64,000 bases of DNA, taken from the NCBI GenBank assembly GCA_021292165.1, contig CM037879.1, positions 286,538,272-286,602,271 of the forward strand. The letters run 5' to 3'. The notes under the pieces are model-generated. The model searched no databases. It was given only the letters and a program-made list of their open reading frames with translations, and was not told where the DNA came from. A program made the position numbers and the translations under genes. Source of the DNA: Shinisaurus crocodilurus (Eukaryota > Chordata > Lepidosauria > Squamata > Shinisauridae). Positions 39,342 to 50,437 of this stretch are shown here, piece by piece (the stretch's first letter is position 1; each line of letters opens with the position of its first letter).

Positions 39342-39718
39342 CAGGGGTGCAGAACCCCGTTCAGCCCGAGGGCCGAATTCTATTTTGGAGAAGCCCTCGG
39401 GGGCCACGTTCCAGTGGTGGGCGGGGCCAAAGGCAAAAGAGGTGGCCCCCCGAATACCAGCATATTGTAGCTTCAAGCTCTTCCTGCCACTAACTAAGTC
39501 CAAGAGAGTAATTTCAACTTCTGAGAATGCGGAAGAAACTGCACAGAAGCTGGGAAATCACCAAATGATTGGTGGTCGGGGGAAAGGGGATGGAAGCAGG
39601 GGAAGCAGGCACAACCCTGTGGGGAACCCCAGGGGGCCAGATTTGGACCCCTGGAGGGCCGGACATGGCCCCCTGGAGGACCGGACATGGCCCCCGGGCT
39701 TGATGTTCTACACCCCTG
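39342..39718. mobile_element. hAT element, 377 bp
   Basis: Ends CAGGGGTGCAGAACCCCG and GATGTTCTACACCCCTG. Duplication CATTATAG / CATTATAC (7 of 8), of nnnTAnnn type. It contains GGCCGGACATGGCCCCC tandem units near 39660-39690. Confidence 0.85.
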
Positions 39719-39726
39719 CATTATAC

Positions 39727-40448
39727 GGAAGAGAGGGAGGTCTTTGGGTGTTTCAGCACTGCAGGAGCACATGTGGGTCTTTGAAAGGCTCTTTTCCTTT
39801 CCTGCTACGCAAAGGTGGGTGTTTGCATGTGTGGTGCATGTACAGACAGGGAAGGAGGCTCCCTTCCCTCCAATAATGCGTGGATGAAGATGTGAGAATG
39901 TATTGGATTTGTCATGTCAGCTACATAATCCCCTGGGGCTCCAAATGAAGAATTCGACCACAGCGATTGTATTTGACATTAGATGTTTCAATTTCTCCTG
40001 GTGTAGGATTTTTGTGTAGGATTCTAGCACCGGATTCAATAATATTAATAATAAATAACCAGTCCTCTTCCCTTCCCTCCCCGTTCTGCTTCCCCCTTCA
40101 AGCATTTTAAGTCAGAATGACATGTTATTAAGATTTGTTTTACATTTATATTATTTCACACGGAAGGAAGGCGAGGCCACATTTGCATAATTCATTTTTT
40201 TAAAATACATGAGCCCTTTTATGTATTGCTTACCACTGCAACATAATATTTTTTCCACACACGCACATATATATATATATATATATATGCAGTAAAACAA
40301 TGGCTTTCAAAGGACGTGCCAGAAAAAAAGATTTAACATTTGCCTCTTGTAGGTGTTTCCATGTATTTTATGAATCCCTCAATGTGTGTGTGTTAAGATT
40401 ATTGGGATTTGTTTGTTTGTTTGTTTGGGGAAGATCTGTTGTCCTTAC
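39727..40448. other. Unassigned, with (TA)n
   Basis: AT-rich stretch. (TA)n at about 40269-40288 and (GTTT)n near 40409-40427. No gene or repeat family recognised. Confidence 0.5.
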
Positions 40449-40796
40449 TAGCGATGTCGGAGAAATTTGCAATGGAATTGGACGAGTTTGGATTTCTATG
40501 AATCCGACCTGCCAATTTTGCAGCAGACCGGCTTTTTCCGAGTGACCTGGATTCCACAGACTTGCAAGCCAGTTTTTGTTTTTGTTTTAACTTTGGGGGA
40601 GGATTTGTCCTGATGTGCATCTCTACTTTCGATTCACGTTCAGTGAAGAGATTAAAAAATATCTCTCTCTCAAAGTTTGGGATGAACCAAAGTTAAGACT
40701 GGAGAAATTCTCAAAGTTTGAAATGAGCTGAACCTAAAATGGGGGGGGGGGGAACGAGTCAGAGAAACCAGCACTGGCAAACTTATCCATCCCTAC
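40449..40796. mobile_element. Family T MITEs, two adjoining
   Basis: TAGCGATGTCGGAGAAATTT to GATGTGCATCTCTA (40449-40625), then a reversed copy ending TTATCCATCCCTA (about 40797). Both carry the degraded family termini. Confidence 0.5.
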
Positions 40797-41643
40797 CCTT
40801 GCCCAAGGAAGTCTGCCTTCAGGGCCAGGTCTAGCTTCAGAAGGGGCCATATCACTGGGGCCTCCGCTGCCCCCTCCCTGTAGTTGCATGGATATGGGAG
40901 AGGATACAGGGAGGCTTGGTGGGCCTATCGCTGGAAGGGTAAGAGGACGGCGGCAGTAGTACTCCTCCAATGAGCTCTCGGCAGCCACCGTTGTAACCGA
41001 GTCACCGAGGAGCATTGTGGGAAGTTACAAAGGCAGCTGCCTGCCTCTCATCAGATTGCCATAAAAGGGGACCCAGAAGCAGTGGCATAAGCAGCAGTGG
41101 GCTCTTGGCAGCTTCCCGAGGATGCCGTCCGCCGATGCTGGGCTTGCCTGACTTTATAACATCCTTATATTCCTTGTGCGGTTTAATTAAATGTGGCAGT
41201 TGGAAAGAGCTTTGCCAGGGATCGACTCGCTGAGTTTGTTTTTGCAATACCGTCGCTGCTGAGCAAGGACAGATTGCTTTTATACGTGGATGGTTGATTC
41301 TATGCTTTGTACTTTTTTTCCTTTTCTTCCATCATCACACTTTATGGGCAGTATGTTATGTTGCTGCTGCACCTCCACTAGTTTTATTGTGCCAGCAGGC
41401 CCTGCCGCTCGCATAACAGCAACTAAGGGCTCCTGAGACAACCCCCTTCTGATCTGAGAGCTCCGCTGACCTGCTCCATTCCAGAAAGGAGCATTTCTGT
41501 GTTTGCTTCTAGTTGTTTCAGGAACCACTAGTCCCTGTTGTACTAGTGGTTCCACTCTGCTAGCATGGGTGAGGGATAGTGTAGGATACTGCCTCATATA
41601 TTTATAAACTTCCTACTTTCTAATGCAGCAGTATTATGAGTAT
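40797..41643. other. Unassigned; candidate conserved non-coding block
   Basis: No repeat recognised. 41149-41195 (ACTTTATAACATCC, CCTTATATTCC, GCGGTTTAATTAAATG) is an AT-rich block with CArG-like and homeodomain-like words. Conservation cannot be judged from one genome. Confidence 0.35.
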
Positions 41644-41893
41644 GAGAGCCAGTGTGGCGTAGTGGTGAGAGTGCTGGACTGGGACTCAGGAGATCCGGGT
41701 TCTAGTCCCCGCTTGGCCATGAAACTCACTGGGTGAATTTGGGCCAGTCACTGACTCTCAGCCTAACCTACCCCACAGGGTTGTTGTGAGGATAAAATAG
41801 AGAGGAGAAGGAGGATTATGTAAGCTGCCTTGGGTTCCTTGCAGGAAAAAAGGCGGGGATATAAATATAATAAATAAATAATTAAATAAATAT
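41644..41893 (+). mobile_element. SINE-A, full length
   Basis: TGAGAGCCAGTGTGGCGTAG to a TAAATAAATAATTAAAT tail. Flanks TATTATGAG (about 41632) and TATTATGAC (about 41894) look like its target duplication, as expected for LINE-driven insertion. Confidence 0.9.
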
Positions 41894-42007
41894 ATATTAT
41901 GACAATACCACCCGCAGGCTGAATGTGTACCTTACTGCCCAGAATGGCACTATCTCACATTCATCAGGGTTCTGTTATCAGGATGAGGGAGGACAGATTT
42001 AATAGAT

Positions 42008-42174
42008 TTCATAGATCATAGAGTTGGAAGGAGCCTACAGGGCTATCGAGTCCAATCCCCTGCTCAATGCAGGAAACTAGAGGAAGGGTCTCCCATCCTA
42101 GTAATAACCAGGCCTGACCCTGCTTAGCTTTCCACGCTCAGACAAGCTGAGCCAGCATAAGCCACAGGCCTGTA
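42008..42174 (-). mobile_element. 5S-SINE
   Basis: TTTCATAGATCATAGAGTTG, GTCTCCCATCCTAGTAATAA, CCTGCTTAGCTTTCCACGCT and CAGCATAAGCCACAGGCC, in reverse order of the plus-strand family. Confidence 0.9.
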
Positions 42175-42185
42175 CAGATTGACAA

Positions 42186-42212
42186 TATATATGTGTGTGT
42201 GTGTGTGTGTGT
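42186..42212. repeat. (AT)n/(GT)n microsatellite
   Basis: Short AT run followed by about ten GT units. Confidence 0.9.
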
Positions 42213-42799
42213 ATCTTTAAGATATTCAAGGAACAGCAATATTAAATTTAAAAAACACAAACATAACGACACAGATCACATACAATATTTTTATTATTGA
42301 TTTATAATTAATTAATGTTATTAATTATTTATACTTTATAATTTATTATTATAATTATTTACAATTTATTAATAATAAGTAAATCATGTAGCAGCAATTC
42401 CCATGTTCAGGTATCTTTGTTTCAGAGCACAGAGTGCTTGCAAAACAATGTGACTTTGCTAGGCAGATTCTTTTTTTCTTTTTTCTTTTAAAATTCTTCT
42501 TTTAAAAATCAAGGTTCTGGTCTTTGTTACCGAGTAGAGAGGTGGGAAACAATGGAAAAGTAAGCAGAGGATGCCTGAGTGACGGGCTCAGGAACTACAG
42601 AGGCTGTCCTGGATTTGGGCAGAACACCAGAATTCATTGGAAGCAAGTTCTTGATGATAGCCAATGGGAGGAGACCAGCAGCCCTCTCAGAAAACGAAAG
42701 AGCACTCCTCGTCCATTAGATTTCACGGGAGTATTGCCTTTGATGGGATGTGGAATGTGTGGTGAGGTGCGAGGGTGTGTGTGTGTGTGGGGGGGGATA
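42213..42799. other. No recognised feature
   Basis: Very AT-rich at 42290-42370 (TTATTAATTATT-type words). Ends in GTGTGTGTGTGTGG and a G-run. No gene seen. Confidence 0.5.
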
Positions 42800-42804
42800 G
42801 TGAC

Positions 42805-43599
42805 TGTGGAAGACCGGCAACCGGGTCTTCTCCTGCGTGAGTTCGGCACTTAACGAAACGGGTTAACCGGCACTGAGATATAGCCCGTCAAGGGGATATT
42901 AAGCAGTTTAAACTCAATCGCTACCTAAAAAGCACACGTAACCATTCACATCAAAGAATAGACGCTTTATTTACGGTCGGTTAATGGAGCGGAACTAATA
43001 GACTTCTAGGAATACTACAGCATAAACAAAACCAGGTTGTGACCTCATATATCGGAAATACTGAGTTGTTCCCAGGCTAGCGTATTGCAGCAATAGAGTT
43101 ACCTTGCACCAAAGACTCTACGCTTCCAAGCTTCTGGTCTGCCTAGCCTGACTCCGAGCCCGTCCGTGCTCGGGGAAGAGAACTGCTTGACCCAGCCGGG
43201 GCTGGCCTTGGAAGGTGTCAGCCCGCCCGTGTTCCCAACAACTCTTTTCGGGTGGGTAGAGGGGTTTTCTACCCCATCCTTCCCCCCTTCCCACCCCTTG
43301 ATGATCAGGTGGGCTCATTCCTGCCCGGGAAAGGTGACGTCTTGCATTTACCGGTTCCTTCAGGGGATACTTTGCAGCTCTTTGAGACTGCCCTTCACCT
43401 CCGGATGGTCCATGTGTCCTCTTGTGGATTCGGGTAGATGTTTCCCATTGTGTACCTGTCTGGCCAGACCTGCATCTCCTGTTCCCCCCAGGTGGGGATT
43501 ATGCAGACAGGGGTTGCCAGGGGAAAACTACGTGTGGTCGCTAAGGGGAAACTATGTCAGGGTTCGTGTCACTGTGTGCGTGCTCAGGCTTTCTCCACA
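42805..43599 (-). mobile_element. Probable solo LTR, minus orientation
   Basis: The 795 bp unit has TGTGGA...TCCACA ends and near-matching 5 bp flanks GTGAC / GGGAC (4 of 5). Read on the minus strand, a TATA-like GATATATGAGG (about 43044-43054) precedes an AATAAA signal (42966-42971) by some 75 bp. About 160 bp of U5-like sequence follows. Base composition and the many CG dinucleotides differ from the neighbours, consistent with a younger insertion. No internal viral genes are present. Confidence 0.6.
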
Positions 43600-43644
43600 G
43601 GGACGTTGGAGACATCTGACTGCAACGGACTTGGATGAGCTCTA

Positions 43645-44061
43645 ATTCCTAAGAATCCATCCCACGGAGTCTGCAGGGGACCGGCTTTTCCCAAGTTGTG
43701 CAGATTCTGCAGAATTGAGTGTGGACTTTTTTTTTTTTTTTTTTTTTTAAACTTTCTGTAATTTTATGCAAATTTTAGTCATAGAAAAATACAGAAAACG
43801 AAAAAAAACACCGACTAAAAATGTGCATTTCCCCTATAGGCTAAAAGTGTGAAAATACACATTTTAGGAGGATTTGCGTATGTTGGGGGGACTTGTGCAT
43901 TTTCGGGAGTGCGCATTTGCGCAACTGTGAATTCGCGCAAATGCGTACCGATGCATTTGTGCGACATCCAATTCCGTCAATGAGCGGACGACAGAACGAA
44001 AAGTGCCGGGCAATCTGAGAAACGCAGACAGAATGGATTTTACAATGTCTGCACATCTCTA
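43645..44061 (-). mobile_element. Family T MITE
   Basis: The right end TGTCTGCACATCTCTAG and interior GTGTGGAC, a T21 run, then CACATTTTAGGAGGATTTGC and GTGCGCATTTGCGCAACTG. It resembles the reversed 4096-4480 element. Confidence 0.5.
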
Positions 44062-44087
44062 GTGGGGGAATCATGAAGAGTTGCATC

Positions 44088-44116
44088 TGCGTGTGTGTGT
44101 GTGTGTGTGTGTGTGT
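44088..44116. repeat. (GT)n microsatellite
   Basis: About 13 GT units. Confidence 0.95.
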
Positions 44117-44576
44117 CCAGAAAACAGTCCGTCCATATGAATTTCCATAACTTGTCCTCACTGTAGCAGAGTGAGGAGCATAGATCCAAAGAAGAAGGGT
44201 GGAGGTAGGAATAAATAGCAAGCCATAAATTGCATTTAAATTGCAGGAAAATGGTTATTATTTGCCCAGGAAACTCCCCTCCCACGACTGCCTCCACCAT
44301 CTCCTTGAAAATCCTATTACTGGTAATGCAAGCTGGACTCAATCAAAATGTGGAAATAGGGCAATAACGGCTTAACAAATTTATTTTGCGAGAATAATAT
44401 CTTTGGGGCTCCAAAAAATGATAGCCATTCAGAGACGGTGGCACCAAGAGATGAAGAATCAGAGCTCCATTAGCTAATAGTGAAACGATTCATCAGAGGC
44501 AGATCACCTGGAGGGGGGCAGGCCTTTTCATATGGAAGGTGATGCGTTCATGCGAGGCAGAGTCCTCCCTGAGATG
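44117..44576. other. No recognised feature
   Basis: Unassigned DNA; no convincing exon. Confidence 0.5.
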
Positions 44577-44965
44577 GTTAGCCAGTGTGGCGTAGTGGTG
44601 AGAGTGTTGGACTGGGACCCGGGAGATCCGGGTTCTAGTCCCCGCTTGGCCATGAAACTCACTGGGTGACTTTGGGCCAGTCACTGACTCTCAGCCTAAC
44701 CCAGTGTTTCCAACCTTGGGTCCCCAGATGTTTTTGGCCCACAACTCCCAGCATGCCCCAGCCAGCATAGCTGGCTGGGGCATGCTGGGAGTTGTAGGCC
44801 AAAAACATCTGGGGACCCAAGGTTGAGAAACACTGGCCTAACCTACCTCACAGGGTTGTTGTGAGGGTAAAATGGAGAAGAGGAGGAGGATTGTGTAAGC
44901 CGCCTTGGGTTCCTTGCAGGAAAAAAGGCGGGGTATAAATAAATAAATAAATAAATAAATAAATG
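44577..44965 (+). mobile_element. SINE-A split by family K MITE
   Basis: 44577-44701 (GTTAGCCAGTGTGGCGTAGT to CTCTCAGCCTAACC) continues at 44844-44965 (TACCTCACAGGGTTGTTGTG to an AATAAATAAATAAATAAA tail). Otherwise full length. Confidence 0.95.
44702..44835. mobile_element. Family K foldback hAT MITE, 134 bp
   Basis: CAGTGTTTCCAACCTTGGGT ... ACCCAAGGTTGAGAAACACTG. Perfect 8 bp duplication GCCTAACC (44694-44701 and 44836-44843), inside a SINE-A. The hairpin arms run almost the full length. Confidence 0.95.
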
Positions 44966-45009
44966 ACTATACCATTTCGGGCGGAAGAGCAGGGCTCCCA
45001 CGATTGAAT

Positions 45010-45262
45010 GCTCCATCATACAAAAACATTTATTTATTTATTTATTTATTGGTTGTATTTATGAATCGCCCATCTGGCCGGCAAACTGGCCACTGTGGGC
45101 GATGTACAACACGATAAAATATAAAATGCATTTAAAACAGTATAAAATCTTAAAATCTTAACCCACCCCATATTCCCGCCTGAATAGCCATGTTTTTAGT
45201 GAGCGGCGGAAGCTCAGCGGAGAGGGGGCATGGCGGAGGTCACTCGGGAGAGGGTTCCACAT
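45010..45262 (-). mobile_element. L2 3' end
   Basis: (TTTA)n, then GAATCGCCCATCTGGCCGG, GGGCGATGTACAACACG and ACCCACCCCATATTCCCGCC, as in 27745-27930. Coding remnant is very short. Confidence 0.85.
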
Positions 45263-45435
45263 TCCCGGCACATAAGGGACAAATAGGAGCTGTCCAGCGG
45301 AGGTGGGGTGTCATTTGACCAGGGGCCCTACCTCAGCTCATGTGTGGACTGTGGCCCCCACGCCCCAATCAGGCTGCGTTAACCCTCCAGGCAGCCCCGA
45401 AACAGTCAGGTCAGGAAGAAGGCTAGCTCAGGGTT

Positions 45436-45665
45436 GAAATGAAATATCCAGCGGGGGCGGGGCTAATGGCTCCTGTTTCGGTGGGGCTCCTAATCCATTG
45501 CAGGTTTTATTCTGAGCCTTATTATAGGCGCTATCCATGGTGCTCCATGGTGGTGAACCTATTTTGCGGGTGGAGTTCAGAACCATGGATCGCTCCAATC
45601 AAGTTCAGAATAAAAGCTGCAGTGGATTAGGAGCCCCACCGAACTAGTAGTCACCAGTCTCCCCC
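45436..45665. mobile_element. Family C-like palindromic element
   Basis: GGTGGGGCTCCTAATCCATT and its mirror AGTGGATTAGGAGCCCCACC bracket GCGCTATCCATGGTG and ACCATGGATCGCTCC. Long hairpin; outer ends TCCAGCGGGGGC and CACCAGTCTCC are degraded. Confidence 0.65.
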
Positions 45666-45870
45666 GCTTTCAACCTTTTAACACGGGGAGGAAATCGCAG
45701 AAAAGTTGGGACATCAAATGATCCATTGTCGGAGGGGGGGGATCACTGGGTGATGTGGGGAAGGGGACATTCCTTCCCCAGAGGACTGTTTTGGGACTCC
45801 AGTTAGGCCAGATTTTGCCCCAAGGCCTGCGGTTCAACTCCCCTGCCTTAAAGGGTGGACTCACCAAATC
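45666..45870. mobile_element. Possible hAT-like element
   Basis: Shares CATCAAATGATC and GGCCAGATTTTGCCCC with 39342-39718, and ends GGTTCAACTCCCCTGCC. No duplication confirmed. Confidence 0.35.
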
Positions 45871-46584
45871 CAGTGAGCAAACTGGGACCAGGTCAGGATC
45901 TGCCCCATCGCTAATTGCTGTTCTGTTCATTATTAGTTTTAAGGAAAGGCTGGCCTAATATCTACCAGGGATACACATCTGTGAATCTAGGCTCAGGGAG
46001 TTGGGGGCAGATCAAGGCCTTCCGATTCTTCCGGCCCCTTCCTCAGCAGCCAGGAACGTCTCCTGGTCTCTCGTTGCCTCCCTCCCAAACTGGCTCCCGT
46101 CTCATAGCCTCTCAAGAAATGGGTCTTTCGGTTCCCTGAAACAGGGAGAAGATGAAAGGCAGCCATTATCTTCTTCTTCTTTTTTTTCCAGTCGGCCTCT
46201 GCAGAAATGGCCTCTAATAATAATGGTAATGATAATAATAAGAGCAGCACTTAGCGCTTTTCATCTTCAAAAGCGTTTTTGCATACACTAATTATTCCGC
46301 GCAGCAGAACCCTGGGTTTACAGGGAAAGGTTGAATCAAATCACTGCCCACCTAGGATTCTGCCGCGGTCTACCCATTGCACACTGTGATCATGCGAGGA
46401 CAGCAGAACCCAAGCAGGGAAGAACGCTTTGCTTTTGTCTGAGCAGAAATAGCTGTCGGGGCCCTGATGATAGCACTGCAGCTGCTTTGCATCTGTGCAA
46501 AGTGAAAAAGAGCCTGCGTGATGCAAGGGATAGGCAGTTGGACTTGGACGAGGGGGAGAGCTGGGTTCAGACCCCTCTGAGCCA
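45871..46584. other. No recognised feature
   Basis: Unassigned; a short (AATAAT)n-like stretch at about 46214-46241. Confidence 0.5.
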
Positions 46585-46690
46585 TAAGAGCATAAGAAGA
46601 GGCCTGCTGGATCACCCCAGACTTCTATCAGGGGTTGGCAAACTGGTGCCCTCCAGATGTCCTGGACTACAACTCAAGGAAGACCTAACC
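46585..46690. mobile_element. CR1/L3-like scrap plus hAT foldback arm
   Basis: AAGAGCATAAGAAGAGGCCT (46585-46618) is the reversed CR1/L3 tail. CAGGGGTTGGCAAACTGGTG and CCTCCAGATGTCCTGGACTA (46628-46680) are a hAT left arm. Confidence 0.55.
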
Positions 46691-46763
46691 ATTTGCCATT
46701 TTGGCTGGGACCCGTGGGACTCGGCGTGCAAATTATCCGGACGGCACTAGGTTGCCTATTCCT

Positions 46764-46935
46764 AGGGGTGTCAGAGAAATCCACAACGGATTCAAAGGAG
46801 TTCGGATTTCTGTGAATCCAATCTGCGGATTCCACAGTGGGCCAGCTTTTTCCAAGTTGCACGGATTCAGCAGACTAGCAGACCAGTTTTTCAGTTGGGG
46901 GGCGGGGAGGATCAGGGCTAACGTGCATTACTTAG
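46764..46935 (+). mobile_element. Family T-like MITE
   Basis: TAGGGGTGTCAGAGAAATCC, GATTTCTGTGAATCCAATC and TTTTTCCAAGTTGCACGG, parallel to 40449-40625. Confidence 0.55.
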
Positions 46936-46939
46936 AGAG

Positions 46940-47395
46940 TGATCCTAGGGTCCCCTAGATAACATCCAGGGGGCCATAGGGTAGTTCAGATCCCCAGATC
47001 TGAGGTTGGAAACAGAGCTCCGACCTCGGAGCTGGGGATCCATGCTCTGATCCCCCTCCCCCCTTGCAGCCGGAGAGGAAAGCATAGCGCCAGCTGCCTC
47101 TCCGAGGTTGGGAAATTGACCCCGGAGAGGGTGGGAAGGGGGAGGAGATGGGGGCCTCCAGGATACCAGCGATTCTGGGGGGTGCTCCATCCTGCTTCCT
47201 TCCCCCTCTGAAGTGCCGCCGCTAGATGGACGAAATCAGGCCATCTAACTGAAGTGCAGAGCAGGAGGAGCTGGGGAGGCAGAGATCACCTCCACTTCTC
47301 CTCCCGCTCTGCACTCGACGCTCGTAACGTAAGCCTCTGAGTTTGGAGGCTTACGAGCATTGAGGGCGCCATTGGTAGGATTGCACCCTTAATGC
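46940..47395. mobile_element. Family G element
   Basis: TGATCCTAGGGTCCCCTAGA, CAGAGCTCCGACCTCGGAGC and CTGCCTCTCCGAGGTTGG, then AAGCCTCTGAGTTTGGAGGC and GGTAGGATTGCACCCTTAAT at the right. Outer ends (TGATCCTA / TAGGATTGCA) hint at an inverted repeat. Confidence 0.55.
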
Positions 47396-47590
47396 CCACT
47401 AGCGCTAACACACGTTAACCAATGCACATTAGTGCAAGCGCACATTAGGAGTAACGTGATTTAGCTCAAGTAGAATGGAATTCTGGGAAATAATTTGGCT
47501 GGTTCAATGAGCAAGCAATGGAACAAAAAAAAATGCCTGACTATCCGCCAAACACAGATGGAATGGATTTAACAAAATCCACAAATCACC
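47396..47590 (+). mobile_element. Family T-like fragment
   Basis: CACATTAGTGCAAGCGCACA and GGATTTAACAAAATCCACAA resemble the 4096-4480 element in inverse order. Borders unclear. Confidence 0.4.
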
Positions 47591-47609
47591 ACCTATTCCT
47601 AGTTTGTCT

Positions 47610-47725
47610 AGCCTGGCTATCCTGCAGTGGCCAACCAGATGCCTCCAGGAAGCCCATATGCAATAGCTCTCTCCCACTGTTTATCCCCCAGCACCTGACA
47701 TTTAGAGGTATACTCCCTTTGAAGG
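47610..47725 (-). mobile_element. CR1/L3-like 3' UTR
   Basis: GTGGCCAACCAGATGCCTCC, GAAGCCCATATGCAATAGC, then AGAGGTATACTCCCTTTG. Confidence 0.75.
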
Positions 47726-47899
47726 TGGAGGTCCTGCCTAGGTCATAGCTGGAGGTGGGCCTAGCCTCCATGAATATGGAGTTGGACAAACTGAGTGACC
47801 TTGAGCAAATCACGCTGTCTTTCAGCTTACTCTACCTTGCAGGGCCACAAGGTGTGGTGATAGCTGGTGCCTTCAAAGAGGGATGAGACACACTCATAG

Positions 47900-48330
47900 A
47901 TGATGATTCTATTAATGGCATTTAGCGATGACAGCTACCAATCTGCTACTGAAGGCCTGTTGCTGTGGAATGACCGTTGGAGAGGGCCATTGTGCTCTCA
48001 TCTCATGCTGTGGTCAGCCTTCACCACTCGGGTGCCCTCCAGATGTGTTGGACGAGAACTCCCAGCATTTGACTGGGGGGATACTGGAAATTCTAATCCA
48101 ATACATCTGGAGGGAACCAGGCTGGGGAAGGTTGCTTCCCAAGAGGCATCTGATTGGCCAGTGTTGGGAGGAAGGGATACTGGAATACGTGGACCCTTCA
48201 TCTGATCCAGCAGGGCTCTTGGTGTGTTCTCAAAGTTGTTGTGAGGATGAAATCAATAACATGATTTTGTGGTGCCCTCGACTCCTTGAAGATGCGATAA
48301 AAGCCACAACGGAAATTATAATGCTTGGAT
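47900..48330 (+). mobile_element. hAT foldback piece next to CR1/L3-like sequence
   Basis: 48025-48140 holds GGTGCCCTCCAGATGTGTTG mirrored by CAATACATCTGGAGGGAACC (hAT foldback). 48140-48240 has GGCATCTGATTGGCCAGTGT and TGATCCAGCAGGGCTCTTGG (CR1/L3-like 3' UTR). The flanks are unassigned. Confidence 0.55.
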
Positions 48331-48554
48331 CCATACGGATGTGAGTCTTAAATGATCAGATCATGTTCCTAAATATTTCAGACATCTTTTGCTAGAAGCA
48401 GGAACATAAGATACTTCTGTCTTATGCCAGAACGGTGGATTTAAGGATCGTTCTATGACTGCTTTTGCTTGCTGGCAAAAGAGCTACATGGAGCTCAAAC
48501 TAATTATATCCCCAACGGTTCTCCACTGCAGATGTTCATGTTGAATGTTTTGTT

Positions 48555-49010
48555 TTGTTTGTTTAATGCATTTATATCCTGCCTGTCTTCATATGTGTCC
48601 AAGGCAGATCACAATAAAAGAATACCGAAGTCATTATGACAACAAACTCTCTTTAAAAGAAACCAAACACCAGTAAAACAACATTAAAGAAGGGACGGTA
48701 AAGTATTTTTTACCATGGTGTAATATTGATCAACCAAGTAAAATCATATCAGATAAAGAGTGGATTAGATAAAGACCTGGGAGAATAAAATAGTCACCAC
48801 TTCAAAGTAAGTACCAGGTGAACTTCCCTGGGGAGACTGTTCCAAAGACAAGGTGCAACCACAGAGAAGGCCCTGCTGCCCTCAGTTGCCATCTGATTAA
48901 CTTGAGAAAGTGGGGGGCACCTGTGCAGGGCTTCCGATTATGATCTTAAAGAACAGTTAGGTTTGTAAGAGAGAAGGAGGTCCTTCAGATATCCTGGTCC
49001 CAGACAGTAT
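48555..49010 (-). mobile_element. L2-like 3' region
   Basis: TTTAATGCATTTATATCCTG then TGTCCAAGGCAGATCACAAT is a reversed L2-like 3' UTR. GGGGAGACTGTTCCAAAGAC with CAACCACAGAGAAGGCCCTG corresponds to the KAFSV..P.LWNSL region reversed. Confidence 0.7.
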
Positions 49011-49017
49011 CCTCCGA

Positions 49018-49193
49018 GAGGTCTTGCTGCGCCTCTCAGCGGCTTTGGATACCTTTGGCCATGGTATCCTTCTGAACCACCTTGCTGGGCTCGGGGTTGG
49101 GAGGAGCAATTTTGTGGTGAGGCTTCAGAATGGAGGGCTCATGCATGACTCTTTGGCCTATGGGGTCCCACATAGGCTTGATTTTATCCCTTA
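49018..49193 (+). mobile_element. LINE reverse transcriptase fragment (L2/Rex1-like)
   Basis: The frame reads LSAALDTFGHGILLNHLAGL then GVGRSNFVVRLQ. This matches the L2-type RT motif (DLSAAFDTVDH.ILL). Stops at the Helitron junction at 49194; the catalytic region is absent. Confidence 0.65.
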
Positions 49194-50402
49194 CTAGCTG
49201 CTGCCTGCGGCTTCGCTCGCGTGGATTTTAGGATTTGGTACAATTGTTTTTAAAAGAAACATGAGTTTTTTTGTCCAAACTGTATGAAATATAATTTACA
49301 GGTTGATGTCTTAATGTAATAAGCAATGTTTATTACAGACGTTAGTCGGGGCGTATTGGCAACAGAACAAAGACAGTTGTTCCATTCATATGCGACCATG
49401 AATTTTTTTTCGTGTTGGATTTACAAACAGACAATGAGACAGACCAAAAATTATAAATTATTTATTTGGCATCTGCAACCTACAAAAAACAACCCTATTT
49501 CAGTACTTCTTTGTAAACTACATTAGTGGTTCTCCCTTCAGGATGACCAGAGAGTTAGGTGAGCTCAACAGGCCATGTAAAACTGCCCATGTGAGAAGCA
49601 GTCTTCCCTTAGGTCAATCCCCGCTACCTTCAAAGTCTGCCTCTGCGACTTGTTTTTACATTTAAATTTTCAATTTGCATTTTGAATTTTTTTTTTATAG
49701 AGAAGAAGAAAGAAAAAAAAACAGGTTTAAAAATGAAAAGGGTTCCCCCCCCCTCCTTGAAGGCCTGCAAGAGCTGTATGGAAAAGATACAGTGTCTCTG
49801 ACTGAAAGTGTAACGTTTAGGCTGGGTGCTGGCAGCAGAAATCTTTTCTGACAGAAATATCTGATCTTGAAGAAAAATCAGGTTAATCCTGAGAGTCTAC
49901 AGGTGATGAAGAGTGACCGTGCCAAGTTTGGGGTAGATCCGTCAAAACGTGATGGAGCCTATGCGATGACACCCCACACACAACAGTCATTCAGTCACGC
50001 AGTCATTTAAAAAGTTTCCCTCACTTTTCACCCCCTTAGAGAACATTCTAAATGGCCTAGGGGAGATTTGCATACCCACTCCTATTGGCCCCTGCAGGAA
50101 TTCATACGAACATTCTAAGTGTCGTATGGGCTATTTGCATAACTGCTCCTATTGGCTCCTGCCGCAATTATGAGGTGAGGCCGATTTGCAGAACTGCTCC
50201 CCTGTTGTTTTGCCCATAGGAGATATGAGAGTGGGGCGATTTCCCCCCCTTTCCCCCCCCCTTACGGACAGAATTTCCAAAAATCCTTCCTTAGTGGGGA
50301 CCTACGTCATAAAAGCAATGTCCCTTCAAAATTTCACGTTCCTAGATTACACGGTTTGAACTGGGTGTTGATGAGTCAGTCAGCCAGTCGGTCAGTCAGA
50401 AC

Positions 50403-50437
<35 letters not shown>

